This document shows, one piece after another, positions 44,341 to 53,052 of a stretch of DNA of 64,000 nt. The notes beneath the pieces are model-generated. The model saw only the letters and a program-made list of their open reading frames with translations. It ran no database searches and was not told the origin of the DNA. The position numbers were made by a program, and so were the translations under genes. The stretch lies in assembly GCF_016598475.1 (NCBI RefSeq), contig NZ_JAEMUX010000010.1:62001-126000 (forward strand), given 5' to 3'. The DNA comes from Streptomyces adelaidensis (lineage in GTDB: Bacteria > Actinomycetota > Actinomycetes > Streptomycetales > Streptomycetaceae). Numbering within the stretch: position 1 is the stretch's first letter; every line of letters starts with the position of its first letter.

Positions 44341-45654
44341 GTGCCAGCAAGTGCTACGAACGGCCCGCGAGTCGCCGTACTCGCGGATTCCGACACCAGG
44401 TGGAAATGGGGCGCGCTCACCGCGCACCGTCTCGCTCCCGAGGGTTCGGACATCCGCCTGGACGGCTTCCTCCTGCGCGGCCGAGCCACCCCCACAGCCC
44501 GCCAACTCGACGAGGTCGGCGTCCGCCCCGCCTCCCTGCGCGAGGTGACCGGCCTCGAATTCCTGCGCGCCGTGAAGGAGGACACGTACGACGTCATCGT
44601 GCTCTCCCTCGTCGGCGGGGGCGTCCAGGCGATGCTGCACGGCCTGCGCCGGGCCTGGGCCGGGCGCCGGAAGCGGCCCGTCGTCGTCACCGGCTATGTC
44701 GGTGTCGTCTACGAGAAGCTCGCCGACGGTCTGCTGCTGCGGCACGGCGCGGACCTCGTCCTCGCCAACTCCCGTCAGGACGCGGACCGTTTCCGCGCCG
44801 TGTACGAGGGGGTGGGCGCCGACGCCACGTCGGTCACCGAGGTCGCGCTGCCCTTCCTGGGCGGAAAGCCGTACGCCGGCGCCGAGGACCCCTACACGGT
44901 CGTCTTCGCCGTACAGCCGTCCGTCCCGGACAACCGCAAGGACCGCACGTACCTGCTGAACCGGCTCGTCCAGCACGCGAAGCTGCACCCGGACCGTCAG
45001 GTGCTGCTGAAGCTGCGCTCCAAGCCGGGCGAGCACACCACGCACATCGAGGAACTGCCGTACCAGAAGCTGGTGGAGCGGCTCCCCGGCGGCGCGCCCG
45101 CCAACTTCCGGCTGGTGTACGGGAACATGGGCGAGGTCCTCGACACCACCGACCTGCTGGTCACCATCAGCTCCACGGCCGCCCTGGAGTCGCTGCACCG
45201 CCGTATCCCCACCGTCGTCCTCACCGACCTCGGCATCCGCGAGACGCTCGGCAACCACCACTTCGTGGGCTCCGGCTGCCTCGCCTCCTGGGACCAGCTG
45301 GACGCCGGGCACGAGCCGGCGCCGGACCCCGAGTGGGTGGCCCGGCAGGGCGTCGTCCCGGACGGTTACGCCACCGCCTTCGAAGCCGCCCGCGAGCGCA
45401 TCGCCAAGCTGCTCGCCGCCGACGAACTCCCGCCCCTCACCCCGTACTACACACCCGTCACCGCGCCCGGCTACCTGCCCGGCATCCTCGCCCGCCACCA
45501 CCTCGGCCCCGACGGCACCGCGCTGCCCGGCGCGCCCGCCGCCGACAGGCAGGCCGGGCCCGTACGGCAGATCGTGCGCCGGGCGGCACGCGGTGCCTAC
45601 CGCCACGGGGTGCAGCGCGTGGCGCCCGTCATCCGCCGGATGGGGGAGCTGTGA
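44341..45654 (+). CDS. DUF6716 family putative glycosyltransferase
   Basis: A 437-residue GT-B-like protein: VAVLADSDTRWKWGALTAHR, YDVIVLSLVGGGVQAMLHGL, VTGYVGVVYEKLADGLLLRHG, VVFAVQPSVPDNRKDRTYL, and the donor-site segment LVTISSTAALESLHRRIPTV. I recognise it as the DUF6716 family that accompanies NeuA/NeuB-type genes in actinobacteria; activity has not been shown to my knowledge. There is no room for a ribosome-binding site after the TAGCGT box, so translation is probably leaderless. It is followed, 35 bases on, by the CMP-nonulosonate synthetase. Confidence 0.85.
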   Translation: MPASATNGPRVAVLADSDTRWKWGALTAHRLAPEGSDIRLDGFLLRGRATPTARQLDEVGVRPASLREVTGLEFLRAVKEDTYDVIVLSLVGGGVQAMLHGLRRAWAGRRKRPVVVTGYVGVVYEKLADGLLLRHGADLVLANSRQDADRFRAVYEGVGADATSVTEVALPFLGGKPYAGAEDPYTVVFAVQPSVPDNRKDRTYLLNRLVQHAKLHPDRQVLLKLRSKPGEHTTHIEELPYQKLVERLPGGAPANFRLVYGNMGEVLDTTDLLVTISSTAALESLHRRIPTVVLTDLGIRETLGNHHFVGSGCLASWDQLDAGHEPAPDPEWVARQGVVPDGYATAFEAARERIAKLLAADELPPLTPYYTPVTAPGYLPGILARHHLGPDGTALPGAPAADRQAGPVRQIVRRAARGAYRHGVQRVAPVIRRMGEL

Positions 45655-45689
45655 GCCGCCGACCGTCCACTGCGCAAGGAGTACAGCCC

Positions 45690-47294
45690 ATGACCGACTC
45701 GGAAGCGGACCGAGCGACTTCGCCGCGCCGCGTCCTCGCCGTGATCCCCGCCCGCGGCGGCTCCAAGGGCGTCCCCGCCAAGAACCTCGCCCCCGTCGGC
45801 GGAGTCCCGCTGGTGGCCCGCGCGGTCCGCGAGTGCCTGGCCGCCGGGCTGGTGACCGACGTGGTCGTCTCCACCGACGACCACGCCATCGCGGCCGCCG
45901 GCCGTGAGGCGGGAGCCGAGGTCGTCCTGCGCCCCGCCGCCATCGCCGGCGACACGGCGACCTCCGAGGCCGCCGTCCTGCACGCCATGGACGCCCACGA
46001 GGCGCTGCACGGCGCACCGGTCGACGTCGTCCTTCTCGTCCAGTGCACCAGCCCGTTCATCCTCCGCGAGGACATCGACGGCGTCGCCCGCGCCGTCGCC
46101 GAACACGGCGCCGACACCGCCCTCACCGTCGCCCCCTTCCACGGCTTCATCTGGCGGGACACGGCCGACGAGTTCACCGGGGACGACGAGGCGAACCGCG
46201 TAGCCGCGCCGGTGGCCCATGGCACGGCGGCGCACGGCGAAGCCGCCGGGACCCGCACGGCCGCCGAGTCCGCCGGCGCGTGGGAGGCGCCCCGCGGCGA
46301 GGTGCCGCCCGGCGGCCCCGCACCCACGACGAGCGGCACCGGCGCACTCGGCGGAGCCGCCCTGTCCGCAGGGGCCACGGCCGCAGGGGCCACGGCCGCA
46401 GGGGCCACGGCCGCAGGGGCCACGGCCGCACGGGCCACGGCCGGAGGGGCCGACGTCTCGCGCCCGGCGGGCGCGCCCGGCTCGGGCCCGGCCCTCGCGC
46501 TGGTCGGCGACGACGACCACCACCCCGCCCCCGGCTCCACCGCCGGAGGCTACGGCGTCAACCACGACAAGTCGTTCCGCCCCCGTCGCCAGGACCGCCC
46601 GCAGGACCTGCTGGAGACCGGCGCCGCCTACGCCATGGACGCGGCCGGCCTGCGCAAGCACCAGCACCGTTTCTTCGGCCGGACGGAACTCGTCCGCACC
46701 GACCCCGCGCGGGTCCTGGAGATCGACGACCCGCACGAGCTCGCCCGCGCCCAGGCCCTCGCACCGTTCTTCGACGCGAACCGGCCCGGCGCCCTCCCGA
46801 CCGCAGAAGACATCGACGCGGTCGTCCTCGACTTCGACGGCACCCAGACCGACGACAGGGTGCTGATCGACGCCGACGGACGGGAGTTCGTCTCCGTGCA
46901 CCGCGGGGACGGCCTCGGTATCGCCGCCCTCCGCAGGAGCGGCCTGACGATGCTGATCCTGTCCTCGGAGAAGAACCCGGTCGTCGCCGCCCGGGCCCGG
47001 AAGCTGCAGATCCCGGTGCTCCACGGCATCGACCGGAAGGACCTCGCACTGAAGCAGTGGTGCGAGGAGCAGGGCATCGCGCCGGAGCGCGTGCTCTACG
47101 TCGGCAACGACGTCAACGACCTCGCGTGCTTCGCCCTCGTGGGCTGGCCCGTGGCGGTCGGCAGCGCCCACGACGTCGTGCGCGGCGCCGCACGCGCGGT
47201 CACCACCGTCCCCGGTGGTGAAGGCGCGATCAGAGAGATCGCCGGCTGGATCCTCGGTCCCTCTCTCGACTCTCTCGACCCCCTCGACAGTTAA
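45690..47294 (+). CDS. neuA: Bifunctional acylneuraminate cytidylyltransferase / HAD phosphatase with internal insertion
   Basis: A 534-residue fusion. The N-terminal part is a CMP-nonulosonate synthetase (PF02348): VLAVIPARGGSKGVPAKNLA (nucleotide loop), VVVSTDDHAIAAAG, VVLLVQCTSPFILREDIDG, and, after an interruption, NHDKSFRPRRQDRPQDLLET with YAMDAAGL. The C-terminal part is a KdsC-type HAD phosphatase (VVLDFDGTQTDDRVLIDADG, MLILSSEKNPVVAARARKL, LYVGNDVNDLACF). Joined functions would dephosphorylate a nonulosonate-9-phosphate and activate it with CTP. About residues 170-290 are an Ala/Gly/Pro-rich insertion with a 15-bp tandem repeat inside the first domain. AAGGAG precedes the ATG. Confidence 0.92.
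   Translation: MTDSEADRATSPRRVLAVIPARGGSKGVPAKNLAPVGGVPLVARAVRECLAAGLVTDVVVSTDDHAIAAAGREAGAEVVLRPAAIAGDTATSEAAVLHAMDAHEALHGAPVDVVLLVQCTSPFILREDIDGVARAVAEHGADTALTVAPFHGFIWRDTADEFTGDDEANRVAAPVAHGTAAHGEAAGTRTAAESAGAWEAPRGEVPPGGPAPTTSGTGALGGAALSAGATAAGATAAGATAAGATAARATAGGADVSRPAGAPGSGPALALVGDDDHHPAPGSTAGGYGVNHDKSFRPRRQDRPQDLLETGAAYAMDAAGLRKHQHRFFGRTELVRTDPARVLEIDDPHELARAQALAPFFDANRPGALPTAEDIDAVVLDFDGTQTDDRVLIDADGREFVSVHRGDGLGIAALRRSGLTMLILSSEKNPVVAARARKLQIPVLHGIDRKDLALKQWCEEQGIAPERVLYVGNDVNDLACFALVGWPVAVGSAHDVVRGAARAVTTVPGGEGAIREIAGWILGPSLDSLDPLDS
46371..46445 (+). repeat. 15-bp in-frame tandem repeat inside the cytidylyltransferase
   Basis: Four perfect units ggggccacggccgca (46371-46430) and a fifth variant encode GATAA repeats within the long insertion of the CMP-nonulosonate synthetase domain. 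Confidence 0.9.
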
Positions 47295-47307
47295 GGAACG
47301 TCCCACC

Positions 47308-48246
47308 ATGAGCACCAACTCCCGTCTGCGCACCTTCGGTTCGAAGACCGCCGGCCCGGGCCACCCCGTCTACGTCGTCGGCGAGATCGGCATCAACCAC
47401 AACGGTGAGCTGGAGAACGCCTTCAAGCTGATCGACGCCGCCGCCGAGGCCGGCTGCGACGCCGTCAAGTTCCAGAAGCGCACCCCCGAGATCTGCACCC
47501 CCCGCGACCAGTGGGACATCGAGCGGGACACCCCCTGGGGCCGCATGACCTACATCGACTACCGCCACCGCGTGGAGTTCGGTGAGGACGAGTACCGCCA
47601 GATCGACGAGTACGCCAAGAGCAAGGACATCGACTGGTTCGCCTCCCCGTGGGACACCGAGGCCGTCGCCTTCCTGGAGAAGTTCGACATCCCCGCCCAC
47701 AAGGTGGCCTCCGCCTCCCTCACCGACGACGAGCTGCTGCGCGCCCTGCGCGGCACCAACCGCACGGTCATCCTCTCCACCGGCATGTCGACCCCGAAGC
47801 AGATCCGCCACGCGGTCGAGGTCCTCGGCTCCGACAACATCCTGCTCTGCCACGCCACGTCGACGTACCCGGCGAAGGCCGAGGAGCTGAACCTCCGCGT
47901 CATCAACACCCTCCAGGCCGAGTACCCCAACGTCCCGATCGGCTACTCCGGCCACGAGACGGGCCTGCAGACCACGCTGGCCGCGGTCGCCCTCGGCGCC
48001 GCCTTCGTCGAGCGCCACATCACCCTCGACCGCGCGATGTGGGGCTCCGACCAGGCCGCCTCCGTCGAGCCCCAGGGCCTCGTCCGCCTCGTCCGCGACA
48101 TCCGCACCATCGAGGCCTCCCTCGGCGACGGCGTCAAGAAGGTCTACGAGTCCGAGATCGGCCCCATGAAGAAGCTGCGCCGCGTCACCGGCGTCGTCGC
48201 CGAGGCGGAGATCGCGGCGGCGGCGGGCGAGCCGGTCGCGGTCTGA
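47308..48246 (+). CDS. neuB: N-acetylneuraminate/Kdn-type synthase (NeuB family)
   Basis: A 312-residue NeuB barrel that condenses phosphoenolpyruvate with a mannose-type aldose to a nonulosonic acid. Motifs: YVVGEIGINHNGELENAFKL, CDAVKFQKRTPE, DWFASPWDTEAVAFLEKF, HKVASASLTDDELLRALRG, VILSTGMST, LCHATSTYP, IGYSGHETG and VERHITLDRAMWGSDQAASV. The usual C-terminal SAF (antifreeze-like) domain of bacterial sialate synthases is missing; the protein ends shortly after the barrel. Absence of SAF plus the fused phosphatase upstream suggests a phosphorylated substrate and Kdn as product, which is inference. In S. coelicolor a Kdn-containing teichulosonic acid is known. Confidence 0.93.
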   Translation: MSTNSRLRTFGSKTAGPGHPVYVVGEIGINHNGELENAFKLIDAAAEAGCDAVKFQKRTPEICTPRDQWDIERDTPWGRMTYIDYRHRVEFGEDEYRQIDEYAKSKDIDWFASPWDTEAVAFLEKFDIPAHKVASASLTDDELLRALRGTNRTVILSTGMSTPKQIRHAVEVLGSDNILLCHATSTYPAKAEELNLRVINTLQAEYPNVPIGYSGHETGLQTTLAAVALGAAFVERHITLDRAMWGSDQAASVEPQGLVRLVRDIRTIEASLGDGVKKVYESEIGPMKKLRRVTGVVAEAEIAAAAGEPVAV

Positions 48247-48292
48247 CCACCCACCACCCCCACCCACTCAGGGAAGCGACGGTCGTACGTCG

Positions 48293-49375
48293 ATGAGCCC
48301 CCGCGCCGGAACCGCCGGCCTCCACACTCTCGCCTTCGTCGAGAGTCCGGTACAGCTCCTGAACGTGCTGGAGTGGGCGCACGCCCACGCCGTCGGCACG
48401 GAGGAGGCCCCCGGCGCGGGGCTCACCCTCGTGGTCCTGTCGCCCAACGACCCCATGACCCGGGGCCAGCTGCGCCGTATGGCGGAGCTGGCCCGGGACG
48501 AGGGTCACAAGGTGCGCTGGGAGGAGGCACGCGGCGGCACGTCCGCCCCGTTCCGCACCATCGGCGGGCTCGCCCCGCTGCTGCGCGCCGCGAGCCGCAT
48601 CGTCCTGGGCGACCCCTTCTCCCGCTACGTCCAGCTCCTGCTGACCATCACCCGGGCACCCGAGGTGGTCGTCGTCGACGACGGCACCGCGACCATGGAG
48701 TTCGTCTCCCAGCTCGCCCGCGGCGAACGCCTCGTCCGCTGGCACCGCAAGGGCGGCCGCCCCGGCCCCCGCGACCTGATCTTCGCCCCGGTCTCGGCCA
48801 AGGCCCGCAAACGGCTGACCCCGACCGCCGGCAGACGCGTCGAGGTCTTCTCCTCGATGCCGATAGACGAGACCCCCGACGGCGTCACCGTCACCGCCAA
48901 CTCCTTCGCCTGGACCCGCTCCCGCTTCGGCCCGCCCCGCATCACCAAGGGCGCGGACCTGGTGGGCACCTCCCTGGTCGAGACCGGCGTGGTGGACGGC
49001 GACCGCTACCTGGAGGCGGTCCGTTCCCTGGCCAGGACCCACGGCGCGACCCGCTACTTCGCCCACCGCCGCGAGGGCGCCGAGAAACTCCACGCCCTGG
49101 CGGCGGAGACGGGCCTGGAGATCGTCCGCCCGGACCTCCCGCTCGAACTCATCGCCCGCCGCGGCCCCATCGGCCGTACGATCCTCAGCTTCCCCTCCAC
49201 GGTCGTCCACACCCTGCCGCTGGCCCTGGCGGGAACGGACGTACGGGTCGCGGTCTGCGACATCGACCCCTCCTGGCTCACCCAGAACGCCTCCCCTCGC
49301 GCCCAGGGTTTCCTTTCCGGCGTCACGGGGACGGCACGGGACGTGCACCGGCTGTCGTCGGTGGCGCCGATCTGA
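48293..49375 (+). CDS. Putative glycosyltransferase of the nonulosonate cluster (sialyltransferase-like)
   Basis: A 360-residue protein starting LHTLAFVESPVQLLNVLEWA, with APEVVVVDDGTATMEFVSQL in the middle and GPIGRTILSFPSTVVHTLPL near the end. The VxSPxQLLN opening and the D-D-G segment resemble GT52-type lipooligosaccharide sialyltransferases. As the last gene of the neuA-neuB operon it is a good candidate for the enzyme transferring CMP-Kdn to the polymer. I cannot identify a verified family by sequence alone. The ATG at 48293 is used; CAGGGAAG is just upstream. Confidence 0.75.
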   Translation: MSPRAGTAGLHTLAFVESPVQLLNVLEWAHAHAVGTEEAPGAGLTLVVLSPNDPMTRGQLRRMAELARDEGHKVRWEEARGGTSAPFRTIGGLAPLLRAASRIVLGDPFSRYVQLLLTITRAPEVVVVDDGTATMEFVSQLARGERLVRWHRKGGRPGPRDLIFAPVSAKARKRLTPTAGRRVEVFSSMPIDETPDGVTVTANSFAWTRSRFGPPRITKGADLVGTSLVETGVVDGDRYLEAVRSLARTHGATRYFAHRREGAEKLHALAAETGLEIVRPDLPLELIARRGPIGRTILSFPSTVVHTLPLALAGTDVRVAVCDIDPSWLTQNASPRAQGFLSGVTGTARDVHRLSSVAPI

Positions 49376-49432
49376 GCCGCGCGCCACCGAGGGGGACGGC
49401 GGCCTGGAACGGGTTCAAGTTCTCACCACGCC

Positions 49433-49468
49433 CTTCCCCGCGCCCGCTATGAGGGCCGCGAGGGGAAG
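49433..49468 (+). terminator. Hairpin terminator after the neuA-neuB operon
   Basis: CTTCCCCGCGCCC and GGGCCGCGAGGGGAAG pair with small bulges around a 7-base loop, 58 bases after the last gene of the operon. Confidence 0.65.
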
Positions 49469-49580
49469 CCCACGACCACCCGCACAGGCCCGAGTCGTAG
49501 GATATGTGTGCTATCAGCGGGAGTTGACGGGGCCGAGTTGCTGATGCGACGCCGATGGGCGGTGACGGGGGAGACGTGTC

Positions 49581-50009
49581 ATGGGAGTGCCGGGCATACC
49601 GAGTGATCCAGGCGGCAAGCCGGACCTCCTCGTCTCCAGCGACAAACTGACCAAGCTCGCCGATGACCTCGACGACATGCGGGACCACCTGGACAAGCAG
49701 ATCAAGCGCATGGACGGCATCGTCGACCGCGTCGAGGCGGGGTGGCGGGGGCCGGCGGCCACGGCGTACCGCGAGTTCCACCGGGCGGCGGCCGAGGACG
49801 CCGTACGCATCCGTGAAGTGATGAAGCACCTGGAGCAGGCCGTACGGCTGAGCCGGGACGGCTTCGACGAGCGGGAACTCGACGTGCTCGCCCAGATGCG
49901 GCGGATCCAAGTGGACGTCGACACCGAGGTCGGCAAGCTGTCCACGCCGAACACGGACGCGGCGGCCGGCCCACCGACGCAACCGCGCAGCAGCCTCGAC
50001 TCGTTCTGA
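49581..50009 (+). CDS. WXG100-type ESX/type VII secretion protein
   Basis: A 142-residue helical hairpin protein with the WXG turn in VEAGWRGPAATAYREFH flanked by two amphipathic helices (LTKLADDLDDMRDHLDKQIK; AEDAVRIREVMKHLEQAVRL) and a disordered tail. WXG100 proteins are exported by type VII (ESX) systems, often as heterodimers with a neighbour or as chaperones of LXG/WXG effectors. No ESX machinery gene is in the window. GACGGGGGAGA precedes the ATG; TAGGAT at 49498 may be the -10 box of this module. Confidence 0.88.
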   Translation: MGVPGIPSDPGGKPDLLVSSDKLTKLADDLDDMRDHLDKQIKRMDGIVDRVEAGWRGPAATAYREFHRAAAEDAVRIREVMKHLEQAVRLSRDGFDERELDVLAQMRRIQVDVDTEVGKLSTPNTDAAAGPPTQPRSSLDSF

Positions 50010-50033
50010 GCCCTGACGCACACAAGGGGAACC

Positions 50034-50345
50034 ATGTCGACCGCGAACTCCGACGACCACATAGCCGTCACCTTCGCCACCCTCCACGAACTCGCCGGCG
50101 ATCTGGAGGACATCCTCAAGAAGCTGAACGACAAGCTGGATGACCTCTACGACCGCGCCGTACCGGTCGTGACGTCCTGGGAGGGCGAGACCCGCGAGGT
50201 CTTCGTCGACAAGCTGGACGAGTGGGACCGCTCGGCCCAGGACCTGCAAGCGGCCCAGAAATGGCTGCACGAGATCGTCACCACGGGGCACATCAACTAC
50301 ACGGCCGCACACCGGGCCGTTCTGCGGGGCTGGGGCGCGGCGTGA
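50034..50345 (+). CDS. WXG100-type protein, second of pair
   Basis: A 103-residue protein with a WEG variant of the turn (VVTSWEGETREVFVDKLDEW) between two helices (ATLHELAGDLEDILKKLNDK; AAQKWLHEIVTTGHI). It starts 24 bases after the previous gene with AAGGGGAA before the ATG. The two probably form a heterodimer that targets the downstream toxin for export. Confidence 0.85.
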   Translation: MSTANSDDHIAVTFATLHELAGDLEDILKKLNDKLDDLYDRAVPVVTSWEGETREVFVDKLDEWDRSAQDLQAAQKWLHEIVTTGHINYTAAHRAVLRGWGAA

Positions 50346-50412
50346 TGGCGACGGCTTCACCAGGGTGTGGCGTGTCCGTGCACCGGGCCGTGCTCGGCAG
50401 GGGGGTCGCCTG

Positions 50413-52119
50413 ATGGCAGGACCGCCGCCGCCGTCCCCCGCGGGGAACGGCGGCTTCGACATCCAGCCCGTGCACGTCTACCACGCCTCGGACCTGGTCC
50501 GGGACGGGCAGTACCAGCACGACGAGCGGGCCGTCGCCCTGGTCGGCGTACTGAACAGGTACAACCAGTCCGCCGGTACCGGCTGGGCCGCCGACGAGTT
50601 CGCCGACGAGTATCAGAAGGTGGCCGCGAAGTTCCTGGAGGCCTGGGGCCGGGGCGTGGTCAGCATCGGCGGCGCCTCCGTCGGACTCACGGTCACCGCC
50701 AACCACTACGTCCTGGCCGACTGGGAGGCCGACGGCCGTAAGGGCGCGCAGCCGACGCTCCGCCCGGAGCCGGTCGTCATCAGCAGCGCACCGCCCTACG
50801 GCCCCGTCAACCCCATCAAATGGTCGGGCACCGGCGAGGACGTCGACTCGTGGTGGATCTCCGGCGCGCTCGGCGAGGCCCCCGACTTCCTCGCGGACGT
50901 CATCCGGCCGGCCATCGAGGACGGCCTGCGCCTGGGCAAGGTCCACGAGATCACCCCGGGCATCAAGGAGGACGAGACCCGGGACATGGCCAAGGCATGG
51001 CGGAAGATCGGCTCCGACGCCGTGAAGTCCTCGGACGAGTTCAACGACGCCATCGCCACGATCACCAACCCGAAGGACAAGGGCGAGTGGCAGGCCGCCA
51101 TGCGGGCCTTCGGGCAGACCATCTGGGGCACCACGGCGTGGGGCCGCCAGCGCGGGGCGGACGGTGCGCGGGCCCAGTCCGGCGGCCGCGAATGGCGGAC
51201 CACCAAGGACCTCCCGCCGTCCGGTCGGCGGCCCGTCATCGACGTGCTGAAGAAGACCGCGGACGCCGTCGCCGCCATCCTTGATCGTCTGTCCGACGTG
51301 GGGGAGAAGACCACCGAGTTCACCGAACAGGCCGGCATCAACGCCACCAAGGCCACGGTCAGGGATCTGACGACAGGGCTCGATTGGAGGGAACTGACCA
51401 AGCTGGCGGTCGGCGGAATCGTCGTTCAGGTCGTGCTCACCTTCCGGTCCCACATGGACAAGGAAGGCGTGGACGCGGTGGTCGAGAACTACCACCGTGC
51501 GTTCGACGAGGCGGCCGGCGAACTCCGCGCCCTCCTCCCGGAGCTGGAGCTGGCCATTCTCAGCGCCCCGACCTACCACGCGGAGGCCGCCCGGGCCCAG
51601 GGCTTCGGCGCGCGCTCGCTCAACGAGTTCAAGAAGGAGCACAGCTGGCAGCGCGGCGGGGAGAGCCCTTTCCCGTACCTGTACTCGCTGGATCTGGCGA
51701 CGAACGAGGGGCTGGGGGGCGGGCACACCCTCGACAAGCATGTGGGCAAGACGGACGCCCAGCTTGTGCAGCGCATCGAGGACGAGCAGCGTGCGAACGG
51801 AAAGTACAACATCCTCACCTCCTCGTCCTTCACCGATCTGGATTCGGCCCAGAAATACACTCAGTACAACGTCCGCGAGAACACCCCGGAGATCCAGGAC
51901 TGGCTCAAGAACCCACCGCCACCGAAGGACTTGGTCATCGGCGTCCCCTCAGTCCCCCACGAGGGCCCGCTCACCGGTTCCGCGGTGACCGGACGAACCG
52001 TGCAGGTGGTGGACGGCAAAGTGGTGCCCGCCGCGGACTCTCTCGGCGTGACCACCCGTCTCAAGTACGACCCGAACCTGAACCCGCCGTTCGTCGTCTA
52101 CACCTCGGCACCCGAATAA
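50413..52119 (+). CDS. Type VII-linked polymorphic toxin with C-terminal RNase A-like domain
   Basis: A 568-residue effector. The N-terminal 300 residues are a helical, Trp-rich delivery region (NRYNQSAGTGWAADEFADEY; SWWISGALGEAPDF) and a middle helical segment. The last ~115 residues match the bacterial CdiA-type RNase A domain (PF18431): GGGHTLDKHVGKTDAQLVQR with the catalytic His/Lys region, SSSFTDLDSAQKYTQ, IQDWLKNP and the closing FVVYTSAPE. It would cleave RNA in competing cells. AGGGGGG is 9 bases before the ATG at 50413. The next gene is its likely immunity protein. Confidence 0.85.
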   Translation: MAGPPPPSPAGNGGFDIQPVHVYHASDLVRDGQYQHDERAVALVGVLNRYNQSAGTGWAADEFADEYQKVAAKFLEAWGRGVVSIGGASVGLTVTANHYVLADWEADGRKGAQPTLRPEPVVISSAPPYGPVNPIKWSGTGEDVDSWWISGALGEAPDFLADVIRPAIEDGLRLGKVHEITPGIKEDETRDMAKAWRKIGSDAVKSSDEFNDAIATITNPKDKGEWQAAMRAFGQTIWGTTAWGRQRGADGARAQSGGREWRTTKDLPPSGRRPVIDVLKKTADAVAAILDRLSDVGEKTTEFTEQAGINATKATVRDLTTGLDWRELTKLAVGGIVVQVVLTFRSHMDKEGVDAVVENYHRAFDEAAGELRALLPELELAILSAPTYHAEAARAQGFGARSLNEFKKEHSWQRGGESPFPYLYSLDLATNEGLGGGHTLDKHVGKTDAQLVQRIEDEQRANGKYNILTSSSFTDLDSAQKYTQYNVRENTPEIQDWLKNPPPPKDLVIGVPSVPHEGPLTGSAVTGRTVQVVDGKVVPAADSLGVTTRLKYDPNLNPPFVVYTSAPE

Positions 52120-52126
52120 GGAGCGA

Positions 52127-52714
52127 ATGATGGAAGAGGGCCGGCTCGACGCGGCGACATGGTCGGACGCGCTCAAGCTGTACGAGTGGCTCTGTACGTT
52201 CGTCGCTGTCGCTCCGCGTGAGCACGACGAATGGTGGTTCGACGTGGGGTCGATCATGCGTCTTGAGACCCGGGACCCACGAGGCTGGGAGTCCATCGAC
52301 CCCTACGAGGGAGAGGACGAGCGCCGGGAGGATCCGCTGTTCCCATGGCTGGAGACACCCTCCACCCCCGCGGACGCGGAACGCTACGGGGAGCGGGTGG
52401 AGGAACTCCCCCGGTCCTCGGTGCGATCGCTGGTCGTTCTGCTCGGAGCCGGAACAAGTAGCGTGGACCTCTCCCGTTCATTGGGCTGGGAGGACCGCAG
52501 GCCGGAGATGGAACGCCGGGCCGATGTGATCCTTTCGCGCTTCCCTGACGGCACCCGCTTCTTCACCAACCTCGGCTGGAAGGGCGACCGTCCCGATTTC
52601 TACAAACAGTCCTCCCGGGGGCACGACTCCTTCAGCCACTACGGCTGGGACGCCGGACTCATCGCCGTGAACGACGACGAAGTAGCCGTGTTCTGGAACT
52701 TCCTGTCCGTCTGA
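52127..52714 (+). CDS. Probable immunity protein for the RNase A-like toxin
   Basis: A 195-residue acidic, Trp-rich cytoplasmic protein (LYEWLCTFVAVAPREHDEWW; GHDSFSHYGWDAGLIAVNDD; VAVFWNFLSV at the end) with no recognised domain. Its Shine-Dalgarno AAGGAG overlaps the toxin stop codon, and its start is only 7 bases away, the standard toxin-immunity arrangement. Function is by position. Confidence 0.72.
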   Translation: MMEEGRLDAATWSDALKLYEWLCTFVAVAPREHDEWWFDVGSIMRLETRDPRGWESIDPYEGEDERREDPLFPWLETPSTPADAERYGERVEELPRSSVRSLVVLLGAGTSSVDLSRSLGWEDRRPEMERRADVILSRFPDGTRFFTNLGWKGDRPDFYKQSSRGHDSFSHYGWDAGLIAVNDDEVAVFWNFLSV

Positions 52715-52741
52715 TCCGCCCCGCCGAACCGGGAAGACCCA

Positions 52742-53041
52742 GTGCTCACCAGATCCGCCACATATCCGGACCGGGAAACCGCCCATTGGGCCACCCAGGA
52801 GGTCGTCACCCGCAACGAGCAGGCCATCCACCGCTGGCTCGCCCAGGGCACCCGCCCCCGCCTCACCATCGAGGCCGCCTGGCCCTCGCGTACCGAGCCG
52901 GTGGGCCGCGTGCTGCTCCAGGCCATGGCCCTCGCGGGACGCGGACCCGTGGACGTGCGGGCCGCCCGGGTCGTGCTCCGGCGTGAGCCGGCGAGTCCGA
53001 TCGGGTTCGTCGTGCACACCACCTTCCCGATCTACGTGTAG
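52742..53041 (+). CDS. Orphan RNase A-like toxin tip, truncated
   Basis: A 99-residue frame from a GTG at 52742 that aligns with the C-terminal part of the CdiA-type RNase A domain: TYPDRETAHWATQEVVTRNE, AIHRWL, VRAARVVLRREPASP, GFVVHTTFPIY. The N-terminal piece with the catalytic histidine (HxLxKHVGKT in the intact toxin upstream) is missing, and there is no delivery domain. It therefore looks like a displaced toxin cassette of the kind left behind when effector tips recombine, and should be inactive alone. It is followed by an intact CdiI-type immunity gene. Confidence 0.75.
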   Translation: MLTRSATYPDRETAHWATQEVVTRNEQAIHRWLAQGTRPRLTIEAAWPSRTEPVGRVLLQAMALAGRGPVDVRAARVVLRREPASPIGFVVHTTFPIYV

Positions 53042-53052
53042 AGGCGCAGGTC

